Below are positions 36,953-46,303 of a stretch of DNA of 64,000 nucleotides, one piece after another (positions within the stretch are counted from its first letter, which is position 1; each line of letters begins with the position of its first letter). The DNA is from MGBC124762 sp048201935. Its GTDB lineage: Bacteria; Bacillota; Clostridia; Oscillospirales; Oscillospiraceae. Location: the NCBI GenBank assembly GCA_048201935.1, contig DBFBGR010000025.1:1-64000 (forward strand). The letters run 5' to 3'. The position numbers were made by a program, and so were the translations under genes. The notes under the pieces were generated by a model that was given only the letters and a program-made list of their open reading frames with translations, was not told the DNA's origin and ran no database searches.

Positions 36953-37945
36953 ATGGGGGCGATGAAGCAGAGCGGCCCTCGGGTGGTGGCCATCGGCGGC
37001 GGCAACGGCCTTTCCACCATGCTCCGGGGCCTGAAGACCCGGGTCCAGGACCTGACGGCCATCGTCACCGTGGCCGACGACGGCGGCGGGTCGGGAGTGC
37101 TGCGCCAGGATCTGGGCATGCCGCCGCCGGGAGACATCCGCAACTGTATGCAGGCTCTGGCCAATGTGGAGCCTGTGATGAGCCAGCTTCTGGCCTACCG
37201 CTTCACCGAGGGCTCGCTCAGCGGCCAGGCCTTTGGCAATCTACTGCTGGCCGCCCTCAACGGCATCTCCGACTCCTTTGACCAGGCCGTGGCGAAAATG
37301 AGCCAGGTGCTGGCCATCTCGGGCCGGGTGCTGCCGGTGACCAACGCCGACGTGCAGCTGGAGGCCGTCTTTGAAAACGGCGCCCGGGTGGTGGGGGAGT
37401 CCAGCATCTGCGACTTCAAAAAGTCCCAGGACTGCCGCATCCACCGGGTAGGCCTTCTGCCCGAAAGCCCCGCGGCCCTGCCCGAGGCGGTGGCGGCCAT
37501 CGACCGCGCGGACCTTATCTTGCTGGGCCCAGGCAGCCTCTACACCAGCGTGATCCCCAACCTGCTGGTGGACGGCGTGGCCCAGGCCATCGCCCGGTCT
37601 AAAGCCATGAAGCTCTATGCTTGCAACATCATGACCCAGGACGGCGAGACCGAGGGCATGACCGCCGCCGACCACGTTTTGGCCCTGATGGCTCATGGCC
37701 TGGCGGGGCTGGACGTGTGCCTTTGCAACAACGCCCCCGTGCCCGAGCATCTGCTGGAGCGCTACCGGGCGGAGGATTCCCAGCCCATCGTGGTGGACCG
37801 CCCGCGGCTGGCGGAGCTGGGGGTGGAGGTGGTGGAGTACCCCTTGACCGACCAGGACTCCGCCTACGCCCGCCACGACCCGGAGCGGCTTGGCGAGGCG
37901 GTGGTGGAGCTCTACCGCCAGCGGGCCCAGACCAAGGTCTTTTGA
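36953..37945 (+). CDS. yvcK: Gluconeogenesis factor YvcK/MgfK family
   Basis: The 330-residue protein is related to 2-phospho-L-lactate transferase (CofD fold) and binds UDP-sugars. It shows VVAIGGGNGLSTMLRGLK, VTVADDGGGSGVLR and GDIRNCMQAL. In Bacillus, YvcK is needed on gluconeogenic carbon and for correct localisation of a penicillin-binding protein. It begins 3 nt after rapZ. The ribosome site is weak and translation is probably coupled. Confidence 0.94.
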   Translation: MGAMKQSGPRVVAIGGGNGLSTMLRGLKTRVQDLTAIVTVADDGGGSGVLRQDLGMPPPGDIRNCMQALANVEPVMSQLLAYRFTEGSLSGQAFGNLLLAALNGISDSFDQAVAKMSQVLAISGRVLPVTNADVQLEAVFENGARVVGESSICDFKKSQDCRIHRVGLLPESPAALPEAVAAIDRADLILLGPGSLYTSVIPNLLVDGVAQAIARSKAMKLYACNIMTQDGETEGMTAADHVLALMAHGLAGLDVCLCNNAPVPEHLLERYRAEDSQPIVVDRPRLAELGVEVVEYPLTDQDSAYARHDPERLGEAVVELYRQRAQTKVF

Positions 37946-37965
37946 CAAAAGAGAGGGGAAGCGCT

Positions 37966-38871
37966 ATGACCTTTTCCGCCCGGGTCAAAGAGGAGATCTG
38001 CCGCCGGAGTCTGGCAAAAAAATGCTGCGCCCTGGCCGAGTGCTATGGGGTGCTGCTGTTTTGCAACAACTGGACAAGCCATGAGGTGCGCATCGTCACC
38101 GAGTCAGACGCCTTTGCCCGCCGCCTGCCCCAGCTCTTCCACAAGGCCTTTCACATGGACTTTGACCGCCGTCCTGGCCCGGAGGAGACCGGCAAGCGGG
38201 TCTTTGTCATCCGGGACCCGGACAAGCTCTCCATCCTGGACCGGGCCTACGGCGGCGAGCCGGGCCAGACCCTGACCCGGACGGTGAATTTCCCCATCGT
38301 GGAGGAGGACTACTGCAAGCTCAGCTTCTGCCGGGGGGCCTTCCTGGCCGGCGGGGCGGTGACCGACCCGGAGAAGGACTACCATCTGGAGTGGTCCACC
38401 TGCCACCTGGGGGTCAGCCGGGCTTTTCCCGTCATCCTCCACGAGCTGGGCTTCACCGCCAAGCAGACCCAGCGCAAGGGGAACTACATCACCTACATCA
38501 AGCACAGCGGCAAGCTGGAGGATATGCTCACCGCCCTGGGGGCGGGGGTGTGCGCCATGGAGGTCATGACCGCCAAGATCGAAAAGGACCTTCGTAATGA
38601 CGCCAACCGCCAGGTCAACTGCGACGCGGCCAATCTGGACAAGGTGGTCCAGGCCGCCCAGGAGCAGATCGCCGCCATCGAAAAGCTGGAGCGCTCGGGG
38701 GTGCTGTCCTCGCTGCCCGACAAGCTCCAGCAGACCGCCCGGCTGCGGCTGGACCAGCCCGAGAGCACCCTCAGTGAGCTGGCCGAGCAGTGCGACCCGC
38801 CGGTGACCAAGTCCTGCCTCAACCACCGCCTTCGCAAGCTTATGGCCCTGGCCAGGGAGTGCGGGGCATGA
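37966..38871 (+). CDS. whiA: WhiA-family DNA-binding protein
   Basis: The 301-residue protein combines an N-terminal LAGLIDADG-like domain without nuclease residues (CRGAFLAGGAVTDPEKDYHL) and a C-terminal helix-turn-helix (STLSELAEQCDPPVTKSCLNHRLRK). In actinobacteria WhiA activates sporulation-division genes; in Firmicutes it affects chromosome segregation and cell division. ATG at 37966 follows GAGAGGGGAA; upstream in-frame sequence overlaps yvcK. The next gene overlaps its stop. Confidence 0.95.
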   Translation: MTFSARVKEEICRRSLAKKCCALAECYGVLLFCNNWTSHEVRIVTESDAFARRLPQLFHKAFHMDFDRRPGPEETGKRVFVIRDPDKLSILDRAYGGEPGQTLTRTVNFPIVEEDYCKLSFCRGAFLAGGAVTDPEKDYHLEWSTCHLGVSRAFPVILHELGFTAKQTQRKGNYITYIKHSGKLEDMLTALGAGVCAMEVMTAKIEKDLRNDANRQVNCDAANLDKVVQAAQEQIAAIEKLERSGVLSSLPDKLQQTARLRLDQPESTLSELAEQCDPPVTKSCLNHRLRKLMALARECGA

Positions 38872-39431
38872 GGGAGTATGATTTTCCTGCCCTGTGCGCC
38901 CCAGAGGCGTGGAGGGAGCGGCTGACGGAGCGGGTGCGGGAGGAGCAAGCCATACAGCTGGCCCGCAAGGAGGCTGGGGAGCCCTGGGCCAAGCTGAAGC
39001 TGACCTGGTGGGGAGAGCTGGGATTCGACCTCCGCATGACAGAGAGGGAGACCCACAGTGTCTTTGGCAAGCGAGCAGAGCTGGGACCTCATGGGGCCTC
39101 GCTGACGGCCGGGGCCTTTTTCGAGACCAGGGCCGGCTTTTCCGAGACCTTCCGGGGCAGGTTCGTACCCGGTGACTGGGGCGGTAGCGTCCTGCGAGGT
39201 CGCTTTCGTCTGCTGGGCCCATCCAGTATCTTTCTGACCATCTTTGGGCTCTTGTGCGCGGCATTTGCCGTAGTGACCCCATTGAGTTGGCTGGGTCTGC
39301 CGTTGGCGGCAGTTTTACTCTTCTGGCATTTGCGCCATCAGGACAGCTATCCCGCCAGCCAGGCCATCCTGACCTTTCTCGCTGAGACGGCGAGACGGCC
39401 CGAGGACGACTTAAAACAGGAAAACCGATAA
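38868..39431 (+). CDS. Hypothetical membrane protein downstream of whiA
   Basis: The 187-residue protein starts at an ATG overlapping the whiA stop (ATGA). About 110 residues of soluble, charged sequence come first (RVREEQAIQLARKEAG, WWGELGFDLRMTERE), followed by a close pair of membrane helices (about 120-155, SSIFLTIFGLLCAAFAVVTP and LGLPLAAVLLFWHL) and a short tail. No family recognised. Coupling to whiA and position before dnaE show it is part of the operon. Confidence 0.7.
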   Translation: MREYDFPALCAPEAWRERLTERVREEQAIQLARKEAGEPWAKLKLTWWGELGFDLRMTERETHSVFGKRAELGPHGASLTAGAFFETRAGFSETFRGRFVPGDWGGSVLRGRFRLLGPSSIFLTIFGLLCAAFAVVTPLSWLGLPLAAVLLFWHLRHQDSYPASQAILTFLAETARRPEDDLKQENR

Positions 39432-39455
39432 TACGAAAGAAAAGAGGGCCCCGCT

Positions 39456-42400
39456 ATGGGATTTTGCCATCTCCATGTGCATACCGAGTTTTCTCTGCTG
39501 GACGGCGTGTGCCGCATCGACAAGCTGGCCGCCCGGCTGGCGGAGCTGGGGCAGACCTCCATCGCCATCACCGACCACGGCAATATGTACGGCGTGGTGG
39601 ACTTCTACAAGGCCTGCAAGAAGGCGGGTATCCACCCGGTCATCGGCTGCGAGGTCTACGTGGCCCCCAGGACCCGGTTCGATAAGGACCACGGCCTGGA
39701 CCTGGAGGCCCGGCATCTGGTGCTACTGTGCGAGAACGAAACGGGCTACAAAAACCTCTCCTACATGGTCTCCATGGCCTATGTGGAGGGCTTTTACATG
39801 AAGCCCCGCATCGACATGGACCTGCTGCGTGAGCACTCCGAGGGCCTCATCGCCCTGTCCGCCTGTCTGGCGGGTGAGCTGCCCCGCAGGCTCCGCGCCG
39901 GGGACTACGAGGGAGCCAAGGCCCACGCCTTGGAGATGGCGGCGCTCTTTGGGCCCGAGCACTACTACCTGGAGCTCCAGGACCACGGCATCCCTGAGCA
40001 AAAGCAGGTGGCGGCGGGGATCATCCGGCTCCACGAGGAGACGGGTCTGCCGCTGGTGGTCACCAACGACGCCCACTACCTCAGCGCTGCCGACGCGGAC
40101 ACCCAGGACGTGTTGATGTGCGTCCAGATGGGCAAGACCGTGGACGATCCCAACCGCATGAAGTTCGAGACCCGGGAGTTCTACCTCAAGAGCGAGGAGC
40201 AGATGGCGGCCCTCTTTCCCGACTGGCCCGAGGCGGTGGCCAACACCGAGAAGATCGCCAATATGTGCCAACTGGAGTTCGAGTTTGGCAAGCACCACCT
40301 GCCCAGCTTCCCCTTGCCCCAGGGCTATACCGACAGCTGGAGCTGCTTCCAGGACCTCTGCCACGACGGCTTTGCCACCCGCTACCCGGGCGCCCCCGAG
40401 GCCTACCAGGAGCGTTTGGACTACGAGATGGGCGTTATCCGGGAGATGGGTTTTGTGGACTACTTCCTCATCGTCTCCGACTTCATCCGCTACGCCAAGG
40501 AAAACGGCATCCCCGTGGGCCCGGGCCGTGGCTCGGCGGCGGGGAGCATCGTCTCCTACTGCCTTCGCATCACCGAGGTAGACCCCATGAAATACGACCT
40601 GGTCTTTGAGCGGTTTTTGAATCCGGGCCGGGTCACTATGCCTGATATCGACACGGATTTTTGCATCCGCCGCCGCCAGGACGTGATCGACTATGTGGCC
40701 CGAAAATATGGAGCCGACCGGGTGAGCCAGATCGTCACCTTCGGCACCCTGAAGGCCCGGGCCGCCATCCGGGACGTGGGCCGGGCGCTGAGCTTCCCCT
40801 ACGCCGATGTGGATGTCATCGCCAAGGAGGTGCCCTTTGCTCTGGGCATGACGCTGGAAAACGCCCTAAAACTCTCCAAGCCCCTGCGGGAGCGCTATGA
40901 GGCCGACGAGAACGTCCGCCGCCTGGTGGATACGGCTATGGCGGTGGAGGGCATGCCCCGCAACACCTCCACCCACGCCGCCGGCGTGGTCATCACCGCC
41001 CAGCCGGTGCATAGCTACGTGCCCCTGGCCACCAACGACGGCGTACCGGTGACCCAGTACACCATGACTACCATCGAGGAGCTGGGCCTTCTGAAAATGG
41101 ACTTTTTGGGCCTTCGCAACATCACCATCTTGGACGACGCGGTGCAGATGGTCAAGGCCGAGCACCCCGGCTTCTCCCTGGCCGACATCCCCGAGGACGA
41201 CAAGGACGTTTACGACATGCTGGGCCAGGGCCGCACCGCTGGCGTGTTCCAGATGGAGTCGGCGGGCATGACCGGCGTGTGCGTGGGCCTCAAGCCCCAG
41301 AGCATTGAGGACATCACCGCTATCATCGCCCTTTACCGCCCCGGTCCTATGGACTCCATCCCCCGGTTCGTGGCCTGCAAGCAGGACCCCAAGCTGATCG
41401 TCTACAAGGACCCGGCGCTGGAGCCTATCCTGTCCGTCACCTACGGCTGCATCGTCTACCAAGAGCAGGTCATCGAGATCTTCCGCAAGCTGGGCGGCTA
41501 TTCGGTCAGCCAGGCAGATATGGTCCGCCGGGCCATGAGCAAGAAAAAGCGTGAGCAGATCGAAAAGGAAAAGGCCGCCTTCGTTCACGGCGACCCAGAG
41601 CGCAACATCCCCGGCTGCGTGGCCAACGGCATCCCCGCCGCGGCGGCGGAGGCCATCTACCAGGAGATCGACGCCTTCGCCGAGTATGCCTTCAACAAGG
41701 CCCACGCCGTGAGCTACGCCATCGTGGCCTACCAGACCGCCTGGTTCAAGTGCCACTACCCCCGGCAGTACATGGCCGCCCTTTTGACCTCGGTGCTGGA
41801 CAGCCAGGACAAGGTGGCCGAGTACATCGCCGAGTGTAAGGACATGGGCATCGCCCTGCTGCCGCCGGACGTGAACCAATCCGGGGCGGAGTTCACCGTG
41901 TCGGGGAACGACATCCGCTTTGGCTTGGCGGCGTTGAAGGGCGTGGGCCGGGGCTTTACGGAAAAGCTCCTCCAAGAGCGCGCCCACAAGGGCCCCTTCA
42001 AGTCCTTCACGGATTTTTGCTGTAGGATGTACGACTACGACCTCAACAAGCGGGTGCTGGAGAGCCTCATCCGCTCTGGGGCCTTTGATTCCACCGGGGC
42101 CCGCCGCAGCCAGCTCATGACCGTCTGCGATGCGGTGGCCGGCGCGGTGGGCGACGCCCACAAGCAGTCCCTGGAGGGCCAGTTCGACCTCTTTGGCGGC
42201 GGGGGAGAGGACACCGTCACCGTGCCCGAGATTGCCCTGCCCGACCTTCCTGAGTACACCCAGCGCGAGAAGATGCTCATGGAAAAGGAGGTCACCGGGC
42301 TCTATCTCTCGGGCCACCCCATGGACGAATACCGCCATGTGGCCCGGGAGAAGAAAGCCACGCCCATCGGCCCCATCCTGGCCGCCTTTGACCAAGAGGA

Positions 42401-42926
42401 GGCTCAGGGGGACTACCGGGACGGCCAGAGCGTAACGTTGGCGGGCATCGTCGCCTCGGTGAAGACCAAGACCACCAAGAATAACACCCTTATGGCCTAT
42501 GTGACCTTGGAGGACGACACCGGGACCATGGAGCTGCTGGTCTTCTCCCGGACGCTGAACCGGTCGGGCAGTTACCTTAAGGCCAACTTTCCCGTGCTGG
42601 TGACGGGCAAGCTCTCGGTCCGGGACGAAAAAGCGCCCCAGCTTTTGTGCGACACGGTCACGCCCCTGGAGGATGGAGAGCTGGGCGGCCCCGCCCCGGC
42701 CCGGCAGCGGCTCTTCCTCCGGTTCCAGTCGGCCCAGGACCCCCATCTCCACCGGGTCAAGTGCCTGTTCTCCCTGTTCCCCGGCGAGGAGAAGGCGGTG
42801 CTGTTCCTGGCCCAGGAGGGGAAGAAACTGGGCGCGCAGTGCGGGCTCCATCCGGCCCTGCTGGAGGAGCTTCGAGAGGTGCTTGGCGAGGAAAACGTGG
42901 TGGTGAAGGAGGAGAGCAGGCCGTGA
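39456..42926 (+). CDS. dnaE: DNA polymerase III subunit alpha, DnaE type
   Basis: The 1156-residue polymerase has the PHP domain (HLHVHTEFSLLDG at the start), the palm catalytic acids in MPDIDTDF (about residues 395-402), MDFLGLRNITIL with the third acid, then tandem helix-hairpin-helix, beta-clamp-binding region and an OB domain (about 985-1065, VTLAGIVASVKTKTTKNNTL). Its length and domain order are those of DnaE rather than PolC. It probably shares the whiA transcript; the gap to the upstream gene is 24 nt. Confidence 0.97.
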   Translation: MGFCHLHVHTEFSLLDGVCRIDKLAARLAELGQTSIAITDHGNMYGVVDFYKACKKAGIHPVIGCEVYVAPRTRFDKDHGLDLEARHLVLLCENETGYKNLSYMVSMAYVEGFYMKPRIDMDLLREHSEGLIALSACLAGELPRRLRAGDYEGAKAHALEMAALFGPEHYYLELQDHGIPEQKQVAAGIIRLHEETGLPLVVTNDAHYLSAADADTQDVLMCVQMGKTVDDPNRMKFETREFYLKSEEQMAALFPDWPEAVANTEKIANMCQLEFEFGKHHLPSFPLPQGYTDSWSCFQDLCHDGFATRYPGAPEAYQERLDYEMGVIREMGFVDYFLIVSDFIRYAKENGIPVGPGRGSAAGSIVSYCLRITEVDPMKYDLVFERFLNPGRVTMPDIDTDFCIRRRQDVIDYVARKYGADRVSQIVTFGTLKARAAIRDVGRALSFPYADVDVIAKEVPFALGMTLENALKLSKPLRERYEADENVRRLVDTAMAVEGMPRNTSTHAAGVVITAQPVHSYVPLATNDGVPVTQYTMTTIEELGLLKMDFLGLRNITILDDAVQMVKAEHPGFSLADIPEDDKDVYDMLGQGRTAGVFQMESAGMTGVCVGLKPQSIEDITAIIALYRPGPMDSIPRFVACKQDPKLIVYKDPALEPILSVTYGCIVYQEQVIEIFRKLGGYSVSQADMVRRAMSKKKREQIEKEKAAFVHGDPERNIPGCVANGIPAAAAEAIYQEIDAFAEYAFNKAHAVSYAIVAYQTAWFKCHYPRQYMAALLTSVLDSQDKVAEYIAECKDMGIALLPPDVNQSGAEFTVSGNDIRFGLAALKGVGRGFTEKLLQERAHKGPFKSFTDFCCRMYDYDLNKRVLESLIRSGAFDSTGARRSQLMTVCDAVAGAVGDAHKQSLEGQFDLFGGGGEDTVTVPEIALPDLPEYTQREKMLMEKEVTGLYLSGHPMDEYRHVAREKKATPIGPILAAFDQEEAQGDYRDGQSVTLAGIVASVKTKTTKNNTLMAYVTLEDDTGTMELLVFSRTLNRSGSYLKANFPVLVTGKLSVRDEKAPQLLCDTVTPLEDGELGGPAPARQRLFLRFQSAQDPHLHRVKCLFSLFPGEEKAVLFLAQEGKKLGAQCGLHPALLEELREVLGEENVVVKEESRP

Positions 42927-43810
42927 AGACAGACAGCCGCCGGGCCCTGCGCCCCACAGAGGAGACTACGCTGCTGCCCTTTTTGCTGGAGTCGGTGAAG
43001 GGCAAGTCGAGAAACGCGGTCAAGAACCTTTTGACCCACCGCCAAGTGCTGGTGGACGGCGCGGTGGTCACCCGGCACGACGCGGTGGTTGGGCCGGGAA
43101 ACGAGGTCACCCTGCTGCCCCCGGACGCGCCCGCCCCTTTGGACCTGCCCTTTCCCATCTGCTACGATGACGAATACCTGCTGGCCATCGAAAAGCCCGC
43201 GGGATTGCTCACCGTCTCCTCCGGTAAGGGCCAGGACCGCACGGCCTACCGCTTGGTGTCGGGCCATGTGAAGATCGCCGACCCCACGGCGAAGATCTTC
43301 GTGGTCCACCGCCTGGACCAGGACACCTCCGGGCTGCTGCTCTTTGCCAAGAGCCAGGAGGTGAAGGAGAAGCTCCAAACAAGCTGGGATACGGCGGTGA
43401 AGGAGCGGGGCTACCTGGCGGTGGTGGTGGGCCGCCCGCCCCAGCATGAGGACGTGGTCCGCTCCTGGCTCCGGGAGACCCGGACCCACCTGGTCTACTC
43501 CGTGGACGCCCCCTGCAAGGACGCCAAGGAGGCTATTACAGGCTACCAGGTGGTCAAGCAGAGTGACAGCTATACCCTGCTGGAGCTCTTTTTGCAGACC
43601 GGGCGCAAGAATCAGATCCGTGTCCATATGCAGGACCTGGGCTGCCCGGTGGTGGGGGACAAGCGCTACGGCGGGCCTAAAAGTCCCATCGGGCGGCTTT
43701 GCCTCCACGCCCACCGCCTGACTTTCATCCACCCCGTCACCGGCCAGACGGTGACCCTGAAGTCCCGCAAGCCCAGAGATTTCAACCGCCTCTTCCGTGA
43801 CGAGGCGTGA
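42923..43810 (+). CDS. RluA/RluD-family pseudouridine synthase
   Basis: The 295-residue enzyme has an N-terminal S4-like domain (about 15-70, SRNAVKNLLTHRQVLVDG) and the catalytic core with Asp in VHRLDQDTSGLLLFAKS, plus GRKNQIRVHM and RLCLHAHRLTF. It would isomerise uridine in rRNA or tRNA; the target site is unknown. GTG at 42923 overlaps the dnaE stop (GTGA) and has AAGGAGGAG upstream; the longer open frame before it lies wholly inside dnaE. Confidence 0.93.
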   Translation: MKTDSRRALRPTEETTLLPFLLESVKGKSRNAVKNLLTHRQVLVDGAVVTRHDAVVGPGNEVTLLPPDAPAPLDLPFPICYDDEYLLAIEKPAGLLTVSSGKGQDRTAYRLVSGHVKIADPTAKIFVVHRLDQDTSGLLLFAKSQEVKEKLQTSWDTAVKERGYLAVVVGRPPQHEDVVRSWLRETRTHLVYSVDAPCKDAKEAITGYQVVKQSDSYTLLELFLQTGRKNQIRVHMQDLGCPVVGDKRYGGPKSPIGRLCLHAHRLTFIHPVTGQTVTLKSRKPRDFNRLFRDEA

Positions 43811-43824
43811 GGGAGGAGAAAGAT

Positions 43825-44385
43825 ATGAGCGAACCTTTGCGCTTTGCTACCCGGGAGGACTTCCGCCGGTGGCTGAAGGAGCACGGCCGGTCACGAGACG
43901 GCGTGTGGCTTTTGCTGGGCAAGCCCGGCGGGCCCAAGACCTTGAAGGCGGACGAAGCGTTGGAGGAGGCCCTTTGCTTTGGCTGGATCGACGGCCAGAT
44001 GAAGCGCATCGACGACCAGAGCTACCAAAAATACTTTGCCCAGCGCCGGGAAAAGAGCAAGTGGTCGGAGAAAAACAAGGCCCTGGTCAAGACGCTGGAG
44101 GAGCGGGGCCTGATGACCGACCTGGGCAGAGAAAAAATCCGTGAGGCCCAGGAAAACGGCCAGTGGGACGCGCCAAAGCCCCAGGCGACCACCGACAAGC
44201 AGCTGGACCAGCTCGCCGCACTGCTGGCGGGACACGAAACAGCTCTTGCCAACTTTCAGGCCATGCCGCCCTCGGTGCGCAGGACCTACGCCCGGGCCTA
44301 TTTTGACGCGAAGACGGACGCCGGGCGGGCCAAGCGGCTGGCCTGGATGGTGGACCGCCTGGAGCGCAACCTGAAGCCCATGTAA
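43825..44385 (+). CDS. YdeI/OmpD-associated family protein
   Basis: The 186-residue protein belongs to the YdeI/OmpD-associated family (DGVWLLLGKPGGPKTLKAD, EALEEALCFGWIDGQMKRID, YFAQRREKSKWSEKNKALV). E. coli-type members are linked to peptide or bacteriocin tolerance, but the biochemical role is undefined. ATG at 43825 has GGGAGGAGAAAG upstream; a GTG at 43807 lies before that site. Last gene of the murB-dnaE block before a terminator. Confidence 0.88.
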   Translation: MSEPLRFATREDFRRWLKEHGRSRDGVWLLLGKPGGPKTLKADEALEEALCFGWIDGQMKRIDDQSYQKYFAQRREKSKWSEKNKALVKTLEERGLMTDLGREKIREAQENGQWDAPKPQATTDKQLDQLAALLAGHETALANFQAMPPSVRRTYARAYFDAKTDAGRAKRLAWMVDRLERNLKPM

Positions 44386-44403
44386 GGCGTGAAGCGGACA
44401 AAA

Positions 44404-44441
44404 AGAAGGACAGACCACAATGGTCTGTCCTTCTCTTTTTT
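44404..44441. terminator. Bidirectional Rho-independent terminator
   Basis: A perfect 14-bp stem (44404-44417 and 44421-44434) with a CAA loop and a TTTTTT-rich tail. It ends ydeI on the plus strand and the HAD pseudogene on the minus strand. Confidence 0.9.
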
Positions 44442-44464
44442 GTTGATGTAAAGTGCTTTTCGGC

Positions 44465-45012
44465 TCAGCCCAGCAATCCGTGGGCCAGGCAGTAAGCATA
44501 TACGCCGTCCTGGCTCACCGGCGGGCAGATGTCGTCCGCCACCGCCTTCAGAGCCTCCGAGGCGTTGCCCATGGCTACGCCGTGACCCACGGCCTGGAGC
44601 ATCTCCATGTCGTTTTCCCCGTCGCCAAAGGCCAGGGCGGCAGACCGGTCCAGGTGGTAGTAGGACAAGATCTGCCGAACGCCCTCGCCCTTGCCGCCGT
44701 CGGCGGGGATAACGTCCACCGCCCGGTCCCACCAGGCCGCGGTCTTGGCCCGCCGGGTCCCCTGGAGCAGCGCGGCGCGGTCCTCCAGCCGACAGCCCAG
44801 CATGAGCCGTTGAAGGTGAGAAAGGCATCGAATTCCACGCCAGGGAAGTGGGGCAGGGTCAGCGGGCCCCGCCCTGTGGCGAGGCAGAGAAGCACGCCCC
44901 GCGCCTTCAGCCGCTTGAGCGCCTCCAGTGTTTTTACCGAAATCTCCTTGCGCTCCATGTCGATGAGCGTGCCATCGATGTCAAAGAAGATGATCTTGAT
45001 CTTATCGACCAT
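44465..45012 (-). pseudogene. Cof-type HAD phosphatase gene, internally deleted and frameshifted
   Basis: The start is normal: ATG 45012 after GGAGAGGAGG, with the HAD motif I FFDIDGTLIDMERKE and motif II LCLATGRG. Around 44803 the reading frame changes, and the sense resumes with the late cap and motif IV (VDVIPADGGKGEGVRQI, LAFGDGENDMEML). Cof-type enzymes have about 260-270 residues; here only about 180 remain, so most of the C2 cap domain (roughly 80-90 residues) is missing as well. The product cannot be an active phosphatase. The clean ends suggest a recent deletion. Confidence 0.82.
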
Positions 45013-45050
45013 ATATCCTCCTCTCCTGCCTTGCCGTGGAGATGGTTTCG

Positions 45051-45284
45051 TCAGGGCTCCGCGGCAAATCGCTTCAGTTTGCGCTGGTCCCGGCCTTCCT
45101 CCACGTCCAGCGTCAGGGTCAGACATTGTCCCTTGGCCCGCCATTCGTCCACCAGCTCAGCTTGGCGGGCGTAGTTGCCCTTCAGATTTTCCGTGCCGCC
45201 CTGGGGATAGACCAGGTACACGTCCCCTGCGCAGCCGTCGACGCACGTAAGAAAGTCCTGCATATCGGTGATCTTGATGTTCAT
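45051..45284 (-). CDS. Small hypothetical protein, 77 residues
   Basis: The 77-residue soluble protein is charged, with no signal or membrane helix (CVDGCAGDVYLVYPQGGTEN in the middle, GRDQRKLKRF near the end). It starts at ATG 45284 after ACGGAGGTAAAC. No family is recognised. It lies 38 nt upstream of the HAD pseudogene on the same strand and may have been part of its transcript. Confidence 0.6.
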   Translation of the reverse strand: MNIKITDMQDFLTCVDGCAGDVYLVYPQGGTENLKGNYARQAELVDEWRAKGQCLTLTLDVEEGRDQRKLKRFAAEP

Positions 45285-45379
45285 GGCGTTTACCTCCGTA
45301 TCAAATGATGGAGAGGGGGTCACCCTCTGGCTATCATTTTACTGCGGAGCAATGGGCCAAAAATATCCGATTTCCGCCC

Positions 45380-46276
45380 TTAATTATCAATATTCCGCCA
45401 ACGGTGGCGGTATTGGGAGGGAGTACAGCCCATAGTGTCCCGAAAGGTCTTGCCGAAATAGCTGCTGCTGCCCAGGCCGCAGAGCTGGCCGATCTGGGTC
45501 AGGGGCGCGTCGCTCTGGCGCAGGAGGCGGCAGGCCTGCTGGAGCCGGTAGCTCTTGATGTACTCCGTCGGGGTGGTGTGCAGGCACGCCCGAAAGGCCC
45601 GAAAGCACGCCCGCTCACTTAGAAACGCCGCCCCGGCCACGTCGGCTATGGACAGCTTTTCCCCAAAATGCTCGTGAATGTAGATCATCATTTCCTTGAC
45701 CTTGTTGCTGGGCGTTTCCCGGCCGTCAGCCCGATCCAGGGCGGGGCGTGCCAGCTCCAGCAGGGCCAGCCACAGCTCGCCCAGGGCGTTTCGCAGCCGG
45801 AGCTCATAGCCAAATTCGTCGGGGGAGAGCTGGAAGGCCGTCTGGACCATTTCCAGCGCCCGCGCCTGGCAGGGGTCGTCGGGGGAAAGGGCCAGAAGCT
45901 CCATCTGGCTGGTCGTCAGAGGCGCCAGGTAACGCTGGGCGACGCGGCTCTCCGGCGGAGCCAGCAGGGAGGGATCAAAGATGTGCAGCAGTTGGACGGT
46001 GCCCGGTTCCGCCGTGGTCATGTGGAGGACGTTGGCGTTGACCAACGCCGCCGAGCCCGCGGGGCAAAAGGTCACGCCGCCGGGGGTGTGGTAGCGCACG
46101 CAGCCGGCCTGGGTATAGGCCAGCTCCACCGCCCCATGCCAGTGCCACGGCGCGGCCCGGCCGGGGTAGCGGTCCAGCTCCACCCGAGAGGCGATATAGG
46201 GGAAGGCGGGGTCAAAATCCGGCAGCAACTCCTCCTTGCTCCCGGCGTGGAAGCGCACCTCCCAAATGTCCTTCAT
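45380..46276 (-). CDS. AraC-family transcription regulator with cupin sensor domain
   Basis: The 298-residue protein has an N-terminal cupin-like sensor (about 30-130, WHWHGAVELAYTQAGCVRYH) and two C-terminal helix-turn-helix motifs (about 195-290: KLSIADVAGAAFLSERACFR and LTQIGQLCGLGSSSYFGKTF). Such regulators usually respond to sugars or related small molecules. It begins 27 nt after the lipoprotein gene on the same strand. No target operon is adjacent. Confidence 0.92.
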   Translation of the reverse strand: MKDIWEVRFHAGSKEELLPDFDPAFPYIASRVELDRYPGRAAPWHWHGAVELAYTQAGCVRYHTPGGVTFCPAGSAALVNANVLHMTTAEPGTVQLLHIFDPSLLAPPESRVAQRYLAPLTTSQMELLALSPDDPCQARALEMVQTAFQLSPDEFGYELRLRNALGELWLALLELARPALDRADGRETPSNKVKEMMIYIHEHFGEKLSIADVAGAAFLSERACFRAFRACLHTTPTEYIKSYRLQQACRLLRQSDAPLTQIGQLCGLGSSSYFGKTFRDTMGCTPSQYRHRWRNIDN

Positions 46277-46303
46277 GCCCGCACCCCCAAGGCGTTTTCT
46301 ATT

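Noticed and set aside
45311..45328. AGAGGG/CCCTCT hairpin between the AraC gene and the 77-residue gene as a terminator
   Set aside because: Short stem and no T-run on the minus strand, so termination is unlikely.
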